NCBI RefSeq assembly: GCF_900102055.1
Contig: NZ_FNBA01000004.1
Coordinates: forward strand, 186,001 to 250,000
Direction of reading: 5' to 3'
Length of the DNA stretch: 64,000 nucleotides
Origin: Ulvibacter litoralis
Lineage (GTDB): Bacteria > Bacteroidota > Bacteroidia > Flavobacteriales > Flavobacteriaceae
In this document: one piece after another, positions 18,556 to 28,187 of the stretch
Layout of the letters: each line of letters opens with the position of its first letter
Numbering within the stretch: the first letter of the stretch is position 1
Program-made: the position numbers and the translations under genes
Notes under the pieces: generated by a model
Databases searched by the model: none
Seen by the model: only the letters and a program-made list of their open reading frames with translations
Told to the model about the DNA's origin: nothing

Positions 18556-18683
18556 CATAATAGAATGCATCTAAATTATCGGTTTTATTTTTGAAAGGAT
18601 AAGATTCTGACGTGCCCACGTATTTTTTGATATCTTTATTGATTAAAAGCTTTGAAATAGCTGGCTTTTGATTATAACTGTTG

Positions 18684-20111
18684 ATGGCTTTAGATAAATT
18701 ATTAAAAAAAGGGTTGCTTTGGAGTGCTTTAGAAGTATTAGTTAAGCGTGTTTTCGACTTCTTTGTTAAACTTGTTTTAGCACGACTTTTATTTCCCGAA
18801 GAGTTTGGTGTAGTAGGTATGGCAGCTGTTTTCACTACATTTGTACAAGTGGTTTCAGAAATGGGTATAGGAGCTGCTTTAATTCAACGAAAAAAAGAAG
18901 AGCTAAAGGAAATTCATTTTCAGACTGCATTTTGGTTCGGTTTCGTTTGGAGTGTTGTATTATATCTTTTGGTTTTCTTCGTTTTGACTCCTTTAATTGC
19001 TGATTTTTACAATGAACCGATTTTGTTAAAAGTCATTCCTATTTTAAGTCTTCCAATTCTAATAAGTTCTATCAATAATGTAAACAAGGCACAACTCATG
19101 CGGGAGCTTGATTTTAAGAAGTTGGCTATTGTAAATAACTCATCGAGTATTATTGCTGGAGTAGGAGCTATACTACTTGCTGTGAATGATTTTGGAATTT
19201 GGGCGTTGGTTTTTAATGCTGTAGTCCCATTTTTTGTTGCGATTCCATTATTATTTTATGCTACAAAATGGGTTCCTAAGTTGGTGTGGGATCGTGTTGC
19301 TTTTAAGGAGATTTTTAGTTTTGGAATTTATACATTCGGAACAGCACTAATTTTAAACATCGCTGCAAATATTGATTACTTAGTAATAGGGAAATTAGTC
19401 GATGCTGCAGCGCTAGGAGCTTATACGTTAGCATTTATGTTAACAGGCTTAGTGAGTTCTCAAATAACAAGCATGTTAAATAGAGTTATGTTTCCATTTT
19501 ATAGCTCCATACAATCAAATATAAATAATGTTAAAAGTTATTACCTTAAAGTAGTTGGATATAGCGCGTTGTTAATTTATCCCATTATGTTATCATTAAT
19601 TGTTTTGGCTGGGCCTATACTTTCAATGTTATTTGGTGATAAATGGGTAGATACTAAGGTTCCGTTGCGGATTCTTTCCGTAGCAGTTTTAGTGAACGTT
19701 TTTACAAGTAGTTATAATTTATTGTATAGAAGTTTAGGACGACCTAGATTAGAAATGAAAATTCTTTTTTGTATGCTAATATTTGTAATTATTCCCTCAA
19801 TAACTATAGGAGGGTATTATTATGATGTGAGAGGTGTCGCTTACGGAATCCTTTTGGCTTCGATTATTAATTTTGTAGTTGTCTCAATACTACTGTACCG
19901 TCATTTTAATATCAGATTAATTACAATAGTAAAGCAATTGATGCCTTCAATTATAGCATTTATTCTTACATTTTATATTATTACGAGTCTATATTTATAT
20001 ACTGAAATACATTCCATTATTTTATTGGTATTTCTATTTGTTGTTTTTTATTCTATTTGCTACCTTTTTTATAAGAAAGAAGTAAAAAATATATTCAAGA
20101 AGTTTATTTAA
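18684..20111 (+). CDS. Polysaccharide flippase, MOP superfamily (WzxC-like)
   Basis: This is a 475-residue protein with about 12 hydrophobic helices, similar to the Wzx/WzxC lipopolysaccharide biosynthesis flippases that move undecaprenyl-linked repeat units across the inner membrane. The N terminus KGLLWSALEVLVKRVFDFFVKLVLARLL and the early LFPEEFGVVGMA segment are typical of the family. A TTG at 18681 is one codon upstream, but the ATG at 18684 is the natural start. It is the first of two flippase candidates in the locus (the other is at 31220), which implies two transport routes or a composite cluster. Confidence 0.87.
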   Translation: MALDKLLKKGLLWSALEVLVKRVFDFFVKLVLARLLFPEEFGVVGMAAVFTTFVQVVSEMGIGAALIQRKKEELKEIHFQTAFWFGFVWSVVLYLLVFFVLTPLIADFYNEPILLKVIPILSLPILISSINNVNKAQLMRELDFKKLAIVNNSSSIIAGVGAILLAVNDFGIWALVFNAVVPFFVAIPLLFYATKWVPKLVWDRVAFKEIFSFGIYTFGTALILNIAANIDYLVIGKLVDAAALGAYTLAFMLTGLVSSQITSMLNRVMFPFYSSIQSNINNVKSYYLKVVGYSALLIYPIMLSLIVLAGPILSMLFGDKWVDTKVPLRILSVAVLVNVFTSSYNLLYRSLGRPRLEMKILFCMLIFVIIPSITIGGYYYDVRGVAYGILLASIINFVVVSILLYRHFNIRLITIVKQLMPSIIAFILTFYIITSLYLYTEIHSIILLVFLFVVFYSICYLFYKKEVKNIFKKFI

Positions 20112-20146
20112 AAAAAGAACTAATGTGTTATATGTTTCTTTCTGTC

Positions 20147-20178
20147 AAACAATTACATAGTTATATTGTTTTTTTTTA
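20147..20178 (+). terminator. Possible AT-rich terminator after the first flippase
   Basis: AAACAAT (20147-20153) can pair with ATTGTTT (20165-20171), followed by a run of nine T. The stem is short and AT-rich, so this is only a candidate. Confidence 0.35.
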
Positions 20179-20312
20179 GGCTATAGAGTTAATTTATATG
20201 GTTTATTTACTAATTATTTTATGTTGAATTGAATAGTAATAATTATATTGTTCTTGCAAACCATTACATCCCCTAAGTTTTGTTCAATATTTAGAAAAAT
20301 GACTATAATTTT

Positions 20313-20930
20313 ATGAATGGTACTTTAAAGTTGTTTTTGAAACGTATTATTAATCATGTTAATCATTTTAGATTTAGAAATAAAGTTACTACTCAAGGAA
20401 GCGTAGATTTTGGATATACGAGTAGGATTTTACTTTGTAACGGAAGTAAAAAACAAGATATTATTCTTAAACATAGAAGTCGAATGTATGCTTCTTTAGT
20501 ATCAAAATTTGGTGGAAAAATTATTTTTGAAGAAAATGTGAAAATTGGATATGGTTCTGTTATTGCGTGTACTACTAGCATTACGATAGGAAAAGGAACC
20601 GCTATTGCTCATAATGTCACAATTATTGATAATAACAATCATCCAACCCATCCTGAGGATCGGAAACTTATGTATAATTCACCTTGGGATTCTCCATTGA
20701 GAAATTGGAATTATTCAAAATCAGCACCTATTAGTATTGGAGAAAATGTTTGGGTAGGAACAGGGTCTAGAATTCATAAAGGTGTCACTATCGGAGATAA
20801 TTCAATTATAGCGGCAAATGCTATGGTGACTAAAAATGTTCCAGCAAATTCTATAGTAGCTGGTAATCCTGCTAAAGTTGTTAAGGAGAACATTCAAAAC
20901 GAACCACGATTAATTATGGATAATGAATAA
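20313..20930 (+). CDS. Left-handed beta-helix (hexapeptide) acetyltransferase
   Basis: This is a 205-residue acyltransferase of the maltose/serine-acetyltransferase-like hexapeptide group, presumably O-acetylating a sugar of the polysaccharide from acetyl-CoA. The hexapeptide coils run from about residue 60 to the C terminus (ISIGENVWVGTGSRIHKGV, IGDNSIIAANAMV). They end in the classical VPANSIVAGNPAKVVKE segment. The catalytic histidine is probably in IAHNVTIID. Its 3' end overlaps the following polymerase gene by 8 bases, so the two are translationally coupled. The acceptor sugar is unknown. Confidence 0.85.
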   Translation: MNGTLKLFLKRIINHVNHFRFRNKVTTQGSVDFGYTSRILLCNGSKKQDIILKHRSRMYASLVSKFGGKIIFEENVKIGYGSVIACTTSITIGKGTAIAHNVTIIDNNNHPTHPEDRKLMYNSPWDSPLRNWNYSKSAPISIGENVWVGTGSRIHKGVTIGDNSIIAANAMVTKNVPANSIVAGNPAKVVKENIQNEPRLIMDNE

Positions 20931-22047
20931 ACTTTTACTATTCATTGTAGGTTTATTTTTAATACTATACCCATTTTATATATTTGATAGTGGGGTTCCA
21001 CAACCAGCACATTACCTAGCATTAATAGGTATCGTAATTCTACCTTTTACAAAAGGATTCAGGTCTCTTTTTAAAGAGAAAGTTGTTCGTTACTTGCTTT
21101 GGTTTATTCTTCTAGTAATCCTCATTAATACAAGCTACTTTTTCGTTCATTTTAAAGAAGATGGATTTATGTCCCCCTTCCTTATACATACGGCGTATTA
21201 CATTTATAATTTTGGATTCTTTCTCTTAATACTGCATGTTTTAAGAAAAGAAGATTATTCTAAGGTGAACAATACGATAGTGCTTTTTTTGCTACTTTCA
21301 TTAGTGCTTCAATTTATTTTAGCGGTAGTAGGAGTGAATAAAGTTACTCAATATATTGTGACAGAGCGAATGGTCATTTTCTTTAATAATCCAAATCAAC
21401 TTGGGTATTATGTGTTACTAGTAGTAAGCTTGTTTGCCATAGTACCAAGTAAGTTTAGATCAAACAAATGCATTGTTTTAGGAGTGATTATAGCTTCAAT
21501 TAGCTTAGGTGTTTTTTCAAGTTCAAGAATCGTATTACTAGGTTTGTTTCTGTTAACGGGAATTTTAATGTATCAACTTGGAATACAAGTAAAATATTGG
21601 ATTGTAATAGGTTTAGTAGGGGTGTTGATAGCCTCAATTATGTATAAAACGGAATACGTTCAAAAGAAAATAGAATTAATCGAAATTAGAAATCATCGAC
21701 AAGATACAACGGGTGTTTCTGAATTTCAGATAAGAGGATACGACAGGATTGTGCTTCATCCGAATTATTTGTTAGTTGGTGCAGGTGAAGGAAAGTACGA
21801 TCGATTTTCATCTTACCAAAAAGGGGAACTTCATTCGGGCTTTGGCACGATATTATTCGCTTATGGAATAATAGGATTGGTTCTATTCTTGGTGTTCTTT
21901 TTTAGTGCTATAAAGTTCAATTTTTTTTATAATTTATTGCTGTTGTCTCCAATATTAATCTATAATTTTGTGCATCAAGGAATTCGAAATCCATTGTTTT
22001 GGGCGCTACTAGCAGTCATTTTTTTAATAAATAATAAGCAAAAATAA
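20923..22047 (+). CDS. O-antigen polymerase/ligase family membrane protein (Wzy-like)
   Basis: This is a 374-residue protein of about 10-11 membrane helices. A large extracytoplasmic loop around residues 245-300 contains RGYDRIVLHPNYLLVGAGEGKYDRF and ends in HSGFGTILFAYGIIGL. That layout, and the conserved H-S before the next helix, are typical of Wzy_C/O-antigen ligase proteins. It probably polymerises lipid-linked repeat units at the periplasmic face. It overlaps the upstream acetyltransferase by 8 bases. A second, unrelated polymerase candidate (EpsG-like) is at 37976. A ligase (WaaL-type) role is possible. Confidence 0.8.
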   Translation: MNKLLLFIVGLFLILYPFYIFDSGVPQPAHYLALIGIVILPFTKGFRSLFKEKVVRYLLWFILLVILINTSYFFVHFKEDGFMSPFLIHTAYYIYNFGFFLLILHVLRKEDYSKVNNTIVLFLLLSLVLQFILAVVGVNKVTQYIVTERMVIFFNNPNQLGYYVLLVVSLFAIVPSKFRSNKCIVLGVIIASISLGVFSSSRIVLLGLFLLTGILMYQLGIQVKYWIVIGLVGVLIASIMYKTEYVQKKIELIEIRNHRQDTTGVSEFQIRGYDRIVLHPNYLLVGAGEGKYDRFSSYQKGELHSGFGTILFAYGIIGLVLFLVFFFSAIKFNFFYNLLLLSPILIYNFVHQGIRNPLFWALLAVIFLINNKQK

Positions 22048-22117
22048 TTTTTATTGCGTTCCTTTTTATTGTTAGAACATACCTTTTTTTTGAAGTAAAT
22101 TACTTGACTGGTCTACC

Positions 22118-22145
22118 TTGACTAGAGAAAAATATGTTATATTTG
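22118..22145 (+). promoter_or_regulatory. Flavobacterial-type promoter for the Wzz-like gene and downstream genes
   Basis: TTG at 22118-22120, a 17-base spacer and TATATTTG at 22138-22145 fit the TTG / TANNTTTG consensus. A second TATATTTG lies at 22154-22161. The leader to the ATG at 22314 would be about 165 bases, AT-rich, with no other element I can name. Confidence 0.5.
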
Positions 22146-22313
22146 CACCCGAATATATTTGCATGCACTTAATGTGTTGCTTTTTAATAGTTTGGGTGAA
22201 TTTAAAATGTAGGAATTTATTAAATTATAGTAATAACTTTCTATTTTATAAAAGTTTGTTTTAACAATAAATATTAGATATTCATTTGACGAAAGCATTT
22301 ATAAAATAATAGA

Positions 22314-23423
22314 ATGGAAGAGGAATTTACACCTGTAGAAAAAGTGAAAATAAATATTTTTTCTGAAGATATTCTTCTGCATATAATTAAACGACGAAGA
22401 TTCGTAATTATATTTGGAATTTGTTTTTTTGTACTAGGTCTTGCTTTAGCTATTCTCTCAACAAAAAAATACACTTCCAAAGCAGTCATTGTTCCGCAAA
22501 TGAATTCTTCTCAAGGAGTTAGTAAAAAATATGCAAAAATTGCTTCTTTAGCTGGAATAAACCTAAACAGTGGAGAGTCTAGTAATATTCTTCCAACCAT
22601 TTATCCACTTATACTATCAAGCGCACCTTTTCAGAAGGAACTATTAAAGACGCCGCTTACTATAAAAGGACAGGACAGTACAGTCTCCTTAACAAATTAT
22701 TTAAGTAACATTAGAAAGCCCTCTTTTCTAGATAAGGTTAAAAAATATACTATTGGGTTACCAGGATTGCTAATTAATAGCTTGAAGTCAAAACCAAAAG
22801 CAACAGCTAGCGCGGGGTTTAGAAAAGATACAACTTTGTTTGAATTTACTCCTGTTGAAAAAGGGCAAATAGGATTTTTAGATGGAGCTGTAGAGGTAAA
22901 ATATAATGATTTAGATGGTTATATTGAGATTATAGGAACACTTGAAGAGCCACTTGCGTCTGCAGAACTTGCACAACGAGCGTATAAGCTATTAGAGCAA
23001 TATGTTATTGAATATAACATTCAAAAATCGAAAGACGAATTGACATACATACAGGAGCGATTTGTAGAAGCTGAAGAGAATTTTTTTGAAAAGAGAGCCA
23101 AACTTGGTAATTATAGAGAACGGAATCAAAACCTTATTACAACTTCTGCAATAAACCGTGGAGAGCAATATAAAATTGAATACGATTTAGCATATTCAAT
23201 CTATTCAGAAATATCAAGTGAATTTGAAAGTGCTAAACTACAAGTTAAAAGGGATACTCCAATATTTACAGTCATAAAGCCAGTTACAGTTCCAACAGAG
23301 CCATCGTATCCTAATAAATTGATGATTATTATTAAGACGTTCTTCTTCGGAATTGCAATCTCTATATTTATTTTATTGTATAAATATTTCAAACCATACA
23401 TTAAAGATTACATTAATTATTAA
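22314..23423 (+). CDS. Chain-length determinant (Wzz-like) protein without kinase domain
   Basis: This is a 369-residue polysaccharide co-polymerase. It has two membrane helices, at about residues 32-51 (FVIIFGICFFVLGLALAIL) and 341-358 (TFFFGIAISIFILLYKY), enclosing a periplasmic domain with a helical stretch at about 230-300. A proline-rich segment PTEPSYPNK directly precedes the second helix, as in Wzz/Wzc families. No Walker motifs or tyrosine tail follow, and no separate BY-kinase or phosphatase gene is in the window, so chain-length control here is not of the fused Wzc type. Confidence 0.88.
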   Translation: MEEEFTPVEKVKINIFSEDILLHIIKRRRFVIIFGICFFVLGLALAILSTKKYTSKAVIVPQMNSSQGVSKKYAKIASLAGINLNSGESSNILPTIYPLILSSAPFQKELLKTPLTIKGQDSTVSLTNYLSNIRKPSFLDKVKKYTIGLPGLLINSLKSKPKATASAGFRKDTTLFEFTPVEKGQIGFLDGAVEVKYNDLDGYIEIIGTLEEPLASAELAQRAYKLLEQYVIEYNIQKSKDELTYIQERFVEAEENFFEKRAKLGNYRERNQNLITTSAINRGEQYKIEYDLAYSIYSEISSEFESAKLQVKRDTPIFTVIKPVTVPTEPSYPNKLMIIIKTFFFGIAISIFILLYKYFKPYIKDYINY

Positions 23424-23615
23424 TTTTCATAGTTTTTGCTCGTTCAAAAAATAATGAATATCAAAAAAATAATTTCAATACTAAAGTCAAAAATCGCATA
23501 GATCTCCACTGAAAATAATTTAATGAAAAGTCAATCGAGAGTTTCATTGGATTATAACAAACAAACTGTCGAGTCCTGAAGTAGAACTTAAGCTACTTTA
23601 GAAAAGAAAGTATTA

Positions 23616-23650
23616 ATCACTTCGGTAAAGTGTTTTAATATTTTTTTGAT
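23616..23650 (+). terminator. Weak terminator/attenuator candidate between wzz and legB
   Basis: CACTT (23618-23622) and AAGTG (23628-23632) form a 5-bp stem with a CGGTA loop, followed by TTTTAATATTTTTTT. It sits about 50 bases before legB. The stem is short, so termination may be partial or absent. Confidence 0.3.
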
Positions 23651-23695
23651 GAAAAGAAAGGAGAAGATTGTGGCTAAATAAATACTAAATAAACC

Positions 23696-24883
23696 ATGAA
23701 TGTTTTAAATTTAATAGGACGCGAAAAAGAATTATTTGCTCAAGACTTTAGGAAACATGAAGATACATTAGTCGATATCGTAAGTAGTTCTCGTTTTTTA
23801 GTAATAGGTGGTGCGGGTTCTATTGGTCAAGCTGTTACAAAAGAGATTTTTAAGCGTAATCCTAGAAAATTACATGTTGTCGATATTAGTGAGAACAATA
23901 TGGTTGAGCTGGTTCGCGATATAAGAAGTTCTTTCGGATATATCTCGGGAGATTTCCAAACATTTGCGTTAGATATTGGATCAATCGAATACGATGCCTT
24001 TATAAAATCGGATGGAGCTTACGATTATGTTTTAAATCTTTCAGCATTAAAGCACGTACGAAGTGAAAAAGATCCTTACACATTGATGCGTATGATAGAT
24101 GTAAACATCTTCAATACTGAAAAAACAATGCAGCAATCTATTGAAAACGGTGTGAAGAAATATTTTTGTGTTTCTACCGATAAAGCTGCAAACCCTGTAA
24201 ATATGATGGGGGCTTCAAAGCGTATTATGGAAATGTACTTAATGCGAAAAAGTAAAGAGTTGAAAATTTCTACCGCTCGATTTGCTAATGTTGCCTTTTC
24301 AGATGGTTCTCTACTTCATGGTTTTAATCAGCGAATACTAAAAAAGCAGCCAATAGTGGCGCCAAATGATATTAGAAGATATTTTGTAACTCCAAAAGAA
24401 TCGGGTGAATTATGTCTTGTGTCTTGTTTGCTTGGAGAAAATAGAGATATATTCTTTCCAAAGTTAGATGAAAATTTAAATTTAATTTCTTTTGCTGATA
24501 TTGCTGTTAAGTATCTTGAAGATTTAGGCTACACACCTCTTTTGTGCGATACAGAAGAAGAGGCTAGGTCTAGCGTTGATGCATTAATTAAGGAGAAAAA
24601 ATGGCCTTGTTTTTTTACCAATAGTGATACTACTGGAGAGAAAGATTTTGAAGAATTTTATACAGACAATGAAACATTAGACATGGATTCTTTTTATAAC
24701 TTCGGAATTATAAAAAATGAGCCTAACTTTGACCAATCAAAACTAGAGAATTTCACTGCGAGCATTCGTCAAATGAAAGATAATCAAATGTGGGAAAAAG
24801 AATCAATTGTTGATTTATTCAACACTATGATTCCTAACTTTGGTCATAAAGAGACAGGAAAATATTTAGATTCTAAAATGTAA
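23696..24883 (+). CDS. legB: UDP/GDP-GlcNAc 4,6-dehydratase, LegB type
   Basis: This is a 395-residue short-chain dehydrogenase-type nucleotide-sugar dehydratase that converts an NDP-GlcNAc to its 4-keto-6-deoxy derivative. The NAD-binding GGAGSIGQAV is at residues 38-47, and the catalytic VSTDKAANPVNMMGASKR segment lies near residues 160-177, where Met replaces the usual SDR Tyr as in FlaA1/PglF/LegB. The roughly 390-residue size and C-terminal extension match LegB rather than the membrane-bound PglF. Its usual partners, legC and an N-acetyltransferase, lie about 9 kb downstream (33832-35620). Between them are genes for a different sugar, suggesting the set was split. Confidence 0.78.
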   Translation: MNVLNLIGREKELFAQDFRKHEDTLVDIVSSSRFLVIGGAGSIGQAVTKEIFKRNPRKLHVVDISENNMVELVRDIRSSFGYISGDFQTFALDIGSIEYDAFIKSDGAYDYVLNLSALKHVRSEKDPYTLMRMIDVNIFNTEKTMQQSIENGVKKYFCVSTDKAANPVNMMGASKRIMEMYLMRKSKELKISTARFANVAFSDGSLLHGFNQRILKKQPIVAPNDIRRYFVTPKESGELCLVSCLLGENRDIFFPKLDENLNLISFADIAVKYLEDLGYTPLLCDTEEEARSSVDALIKEKKWPCFFTNSDTTGEKDFEEFYTDNETLDMDSFYNFGIIKNEPNFDQSKLENFTASIRQMKDNQMWEKESIVDLFNTMIPNFGHKETGKYLDSKM

Positions 24884-24985
24884 CTTTAGAATCTACTATT
24901 AAACTTGTTTAGAGATACCATTAGTAAAGTTGGTTATTACTTTTAAACTAAAGTGAATTATTAGAGTTTAAATTATCCTATTGAA

Positions 24986-26035
24986 ATGAAAAAAAAGATA
25001 CTTATTACCGGAGGAGCTGGATTTATTGGATCGCATGTGGTTCGATTGTTTGTAGAAAAACATCCAGATTATACTATTTATAATTTAGATAATTTAACCT
25101 ATGCGGGGAATCTTGCTAACTTAAAAGATATTGAAGCATCCGATAATTATAACTTCATTAAAGGGGATATTGTAGACGCAGCTTTTATCGATTCTTTATT
25201 CGAAAAATATCAATTTGATGGTGTAATTCATTTAGCAGCCGAATCGCACGTAGATCGCTCTATTACGAATCCTTTAGATTTTGTTTTCACCAATGTTGTT
25301 GGAACTATAAATTTACTGAATGCCGCTAAAAAATGTTGGAAGGATAATTTTGACAACAAATTGTTTTACCATGTAAGTACAGACGAAGTTTATGGTTCGT
25401 TAGGAGAAACAGGATTGTTTACGGAAGAAACTTCATACGATCCAAATTCGCCATATTCTGCTTCAAAAGCAAGTTCAGATCATTTTGTGAGAGCGTATGG
25501 AGAAACTTATGGGTTGCCATTTATGATAAGTAATTGTTCAAATAATTACGGACCAAATCATTTTCCAGAGAAATTGATTCCATTATTTATAAATAACATT
25601 ATTCAGAAAAAATCTTTACCTGTATATGGTGATGGTAATTACACCAGAGATTGGTTGTATGTAATAGATCACGCTATCGCTATAGAATTAGCTTTTCATA
25701 AAGGAAGAAAAGGGGAGACCTATAATATCGGAGGCTTTAACGAGTGGAAAAATATAGATTTAGTGAAATTATTATGTGCTCAAATGGACGCCAAGTTAGG
25801 TAGAGTAGCTGGCGAAAGTGAAGAGTTGATTACGTATGTGAAAGATAGACCTGGACATGATCTAAGATATGCAATAGATGCTTCAAAAATCAATAAAGAA
25901 TTAGGGTGGAAGCCAAGTGTTACTTTTGAAGAAGGACTGTCTAAAACAATTGATTGGTACTTAAGTAATGAAGAGTGGCTCACAAATGTCACATCTGGGG
26001 CTTATTTGGAGTATTATAAAAAACAATACAACTAG
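24986..26035 (+). CDS. rfbB: dTDP-glucose 4,6-dehydratase
   Basis: This is a 349-residue extended SDR enzyme converting dTDP-glucose to dTDP-4-keto-6-deoxyglucose. The NAD site GGAGFIGSH is at residues 9-17. The catalytic triad region is intact: T132-D133-E134 in STDEVYG, and Y157/K161 in YSASK. HLAAESHVDRSI is typical of RmlB. The length is normal. It sits 25 bases upstream of rfbA. There is no rmlC or rmlD in the window, so the product is not rhamnose; the aminotransferase at 26950 is the likely next step. Confidence 0.95.
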   Translation: MKKKILITGGAGFIGSHVVRLFVEKHPDYTIYNLDNLTYAGNLANLKDIEASDNYNFIKGDIVDAAFIDSLFEKYQFDGVIHLAAESHVDRSITNPLDFVFTNVVGTINLLNAAKKCWKDNFDNKLFYHVSTDEVYGSLGETGLFTEETSYDPNSPYSASKASSDHFVRAYGETYGLPFMISNCSNNYGPNHFPEKLIPLFINNIIQKKSLPVYGDGNYTRDWLYVIDHAIAIELAFHKGRKGETYNIGGFNEWKNIDLVKLLCAQMDAKLGRVAGESEELITYVKDRPGHDLRYAIDASKINKELGWKPSVTFEEGLSKTIDWYLSNEEWLTNVTSGAYLEYYKKQYN

Positions 26036-26060
26036 ATTAATCTAGATAAAATATAACAAT

Positions 26061-26930
26061 ATGAAAGGTATTATACTCGCAGGAGGTTCAGGAACAAGGT
26101 TACATCCACTAACGTTGAGTGTTAGTAAACAGTTGTTGCCAATTTATGATAAACCGATGATTTATTACCCTTTGTCTGTTCTAATGTTGGCAGGAATTAA
26201 GGAAATTTTAATAATATCTACTCCGCATGATTTACCAAATTTTATTAACTTATTTGGAAACGGTGAACAGTTTGGATTAAAGTTGTCTTATGAAGAGCAG
26301 CCTTCTCCCGATGGTTTAGCGCAAGCTTTTATAATTGGTGAGAAATTTATAGGCAATGACGATGTTTGTTTGGTGTTAGGAGATAACATCTTTTATGGAG
26401 CTGGCTTACAGAAATTATTAGTTAATGCTGTAAATACGGTAAAAGAGGAAGGGAAAGCAATTGTTTTTGGAAATTACGTACACGATCCTAAACGCTATGG
26501 AGTAGCAGAATTTGATGCCGATAAAAATGTATTGAGCATTGAAGAAAAGCCAGAGAATCCAAAATCTAATTATGCGGTTGTTGGTCTCTATTTCTATCCT
26601 AACTCCGTTATTGAAATTGCTAAAAATGTAAAGCCTTCAGACAGGGGAGAACTCGAAATAACGACAGTTAATCAAATGTACTTACAACAAGAAAACTTAA
26701 AGCTACAGATTCTAAGTAGAGGGTTTGCTTGGTTGGATACAGGTACACACGAGGCATTAACTGAAGCAACAGAATTTGTAAAAGCTGTTGAGAAAAGAAC
26801 AGGATTAAAAATTGCTTGTTTAGAAGAGATTGCACTAAATTATAATTGGATAACAAAAAAAGATCTTTCAAATAAAATTGAAAATCTTAAAGGGGATTAT
26901 TACGATTATCTTAAAAATATAACAAACTAA
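26061..26930 (+). CDS. rfbA: Glucose-1-phosphate thymidylyltransferase
   Basis: This is a 289-residue nucleotidyltransferase making dTDP-glucose from glucose-1-phosphate and dTTP. The pyrophosphorylase signature [13 protein letters not shown] is at residues 6-18. LGDNIFYG with the metal-binding Asp, VEEKP-like [11 protein letters not shown] and the [11 protein letters not shown] segment are all present. It follows rfbB and precedes the vioA-like gene by 19 bases, so the three probably form a dTDP-amino-sugar unit. Confidence 0.95.
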   Translation: MKGIILAGGSGTRLHPLTLSVSKQLLPIYDKPMIYYPLSVLMLAGIKEILIISTPHDLPNFINLFGNGEQFGLKLSYEEQPSPDGLAQAFIIGEKFIGNDDVCLVLGDNIFYGAGLQKLLVNAVNTVKEEGKAIVFGNYVHDPKRYGVAEFDADKNVLSIEEKPENPKSNYAVVGLYFYPNSVIEIAKNVKPSDRGELEITTVNQMYLQQENLKLQILSRGFAWLDTGTHEALTEATEFVKAVEKRTGLKIACLEEIALNYNWITKKDLSNKIENLKGDYYDYLKNITN

Positions 26931-26949
26931 GTCTTAATATTTTATAGTA

Positions 26950-28032
26950 ATGATACCTGTTACAAAACCATTTTTACCACCCATAGAAGAATACAAAGAA
27001 TTAATTGATGGTGTTTGGGAGCGCCAGTGGCTTACCAATATGGGGCCTTTAGCTGTAGAGCTAGAAAACACTTTAAAAGAGTATTTGAACTTGGATAATG
27101 TTCTTTTTGTTACCAATGGTACCATTGCAATACAAATGGCAATCAAGGCACTTGATTTAACAGGCGAAATTATTACGACTCCCTTTTCTTACGTTGCTAC
27201 AACGAGTAGTATATTTTGGGAAGGTTGTACTCCAGTGTTTGTCGATATTGATAGAGATAGTCTAAATATAGACGCTACATTAATTGAAGCGGCAATTACC
27301 GATAAAACAACGGCTATTTTAGCGACGCATGTATATGGGAATCCTTGCGATGTAGAAATGATTGCTGCCATTGCCGAAAAGCACAATCTGAAAGTTATTT
27401 ATGATGCTGCCCACGCTTTTGGAGTAAATATTAATGGGAAATCTCTTTTTTACCACGGTGATATTTCAACATGTTCTTTGCATGCAACAAAGTTGTTTCA
27501 TTCTGGAGAAGGAGGACTTGTATTTGCGAATGATAAAACACTTATTGATAAAATAGCCTATACTAGAAATTTTGGACATAATGGTCCTGAAAACTTTCAA
27601 GGATTAGGAATTAATGGTAAAAATTCTGAGTTTCATGCAGCAATGGGGCTTGTCAATTTTAAGCATATAGATTACATTTTAAGTAAAAGAGCAGCTGTAG
27701 CTGAACGATATAATAATAACTTAGAGACCTTAAACGCTAGAAGACCAGTATGGCATCCAGACTCTAAACCTAATAATTCGTATTATCCATTAGTTTTTGA
27801 TACTGAAAAGCAGTTATTAGAGACGATTGAAGCATTAAAAAAAGAAGACATTTTTGGGAGACGTTACTTTTATCCTTCACTGGCAAAGTCGTTACCTTAT
27901 ATACCAACAGAACGTTTAGACATTACTGAAGATATAGCTTCAAGAGTTTTTTGCTTTCCGCTATATACCGAACTAACGTTAGAAGATGTAGATTTAATTT
28001 GTAGTATCGTATTAAAAACTCAAAATGATTAA
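26950..28032 (+). CDS. vioA: dTDP-4-keto-6-deoxyglucose 4-aminotransferase (VioA-like, DegT/DnrJ family)
   Basis: This is a 360-residue PLP sugar aminotransferase of the DegT/DnrJ/EryC1/StrS family. K181 in HATKLFHSGEGG is the Schiff-base lysine, and DAAHAFG (D152) fits the cofactor pocket. The HATKLF-H-S-GEGG pattern and size match VioA, which makes dTDP-4-amino-4,6-dideoxyglucose (dTDP-Qui4N). The position right after rfbB and rfbA supports the dTDP substrate. 3-amination (FdtB-like) is less likely because no keto-isomerase gene lies next to it. A 155-base gap with no clear promoter separates it from the CoA-lyase genes. Confidence 0.82.
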   Translation: MIPVTKPFLPPIEEYKELIDGVWERQWLTNMGPLAVELENTLKEYLNLDNVLFVTNGTIAIQMAIKALDLTGEIITTPFSYVATTSSIFWEGCTPVFVDIDRDSLNIDATLIEAAITDKTTAILATHVYGNPCDVEMIAAIAEKHNLKVIYDAAHAFGVNINGKSLFYHGDISTCSLHATKLFHSGEGGLVFANDKTLIDKIAYTRNFGHNGPENFQGLGINGKNSEFHAAMGLVNFKHIDYILSKRAAVAERYNNNLETLNARRPVWHPDSKPNNSYYPLVFDTEKQLLETIEALKKEDIFGRRYFYPSLAKSLPYIPTERLDITEDIASRVFCFPLYTELTLEDVDLICSIVLKTQND

Positions 28033-28187
28033 TATAACATTTTGTTTTTTTATTCTAGTTCCAAAACGAATAAAGGAGCTGGATGTAAATAATAAAAAGA
28101 TAATTATATAATTGATATTGAATATGACTGTGTTATTCATTAGCATAGTTTCACTGAAAATGAAGCAACAATTTAGTTAAACAACAT

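Noticed and set aside
22314-23423. Wzc-type tyrosine kinase
   Set aside because: The protein ends after its second membrane helix; no Walker motifs or tyrosine-rich tail.
23424-23695. Small gene or RNA between wzz and legB
   Set aside because: No ORF or recognisable RNA structure beyond two short inverted repeats, one noted as a weak terminator.
24986-28032. dTDP-L-rhamnose pathway
   Set aside because: rmlA and rmlB are present, but no rmlC or rmlD; an aminotransferase follows instead.
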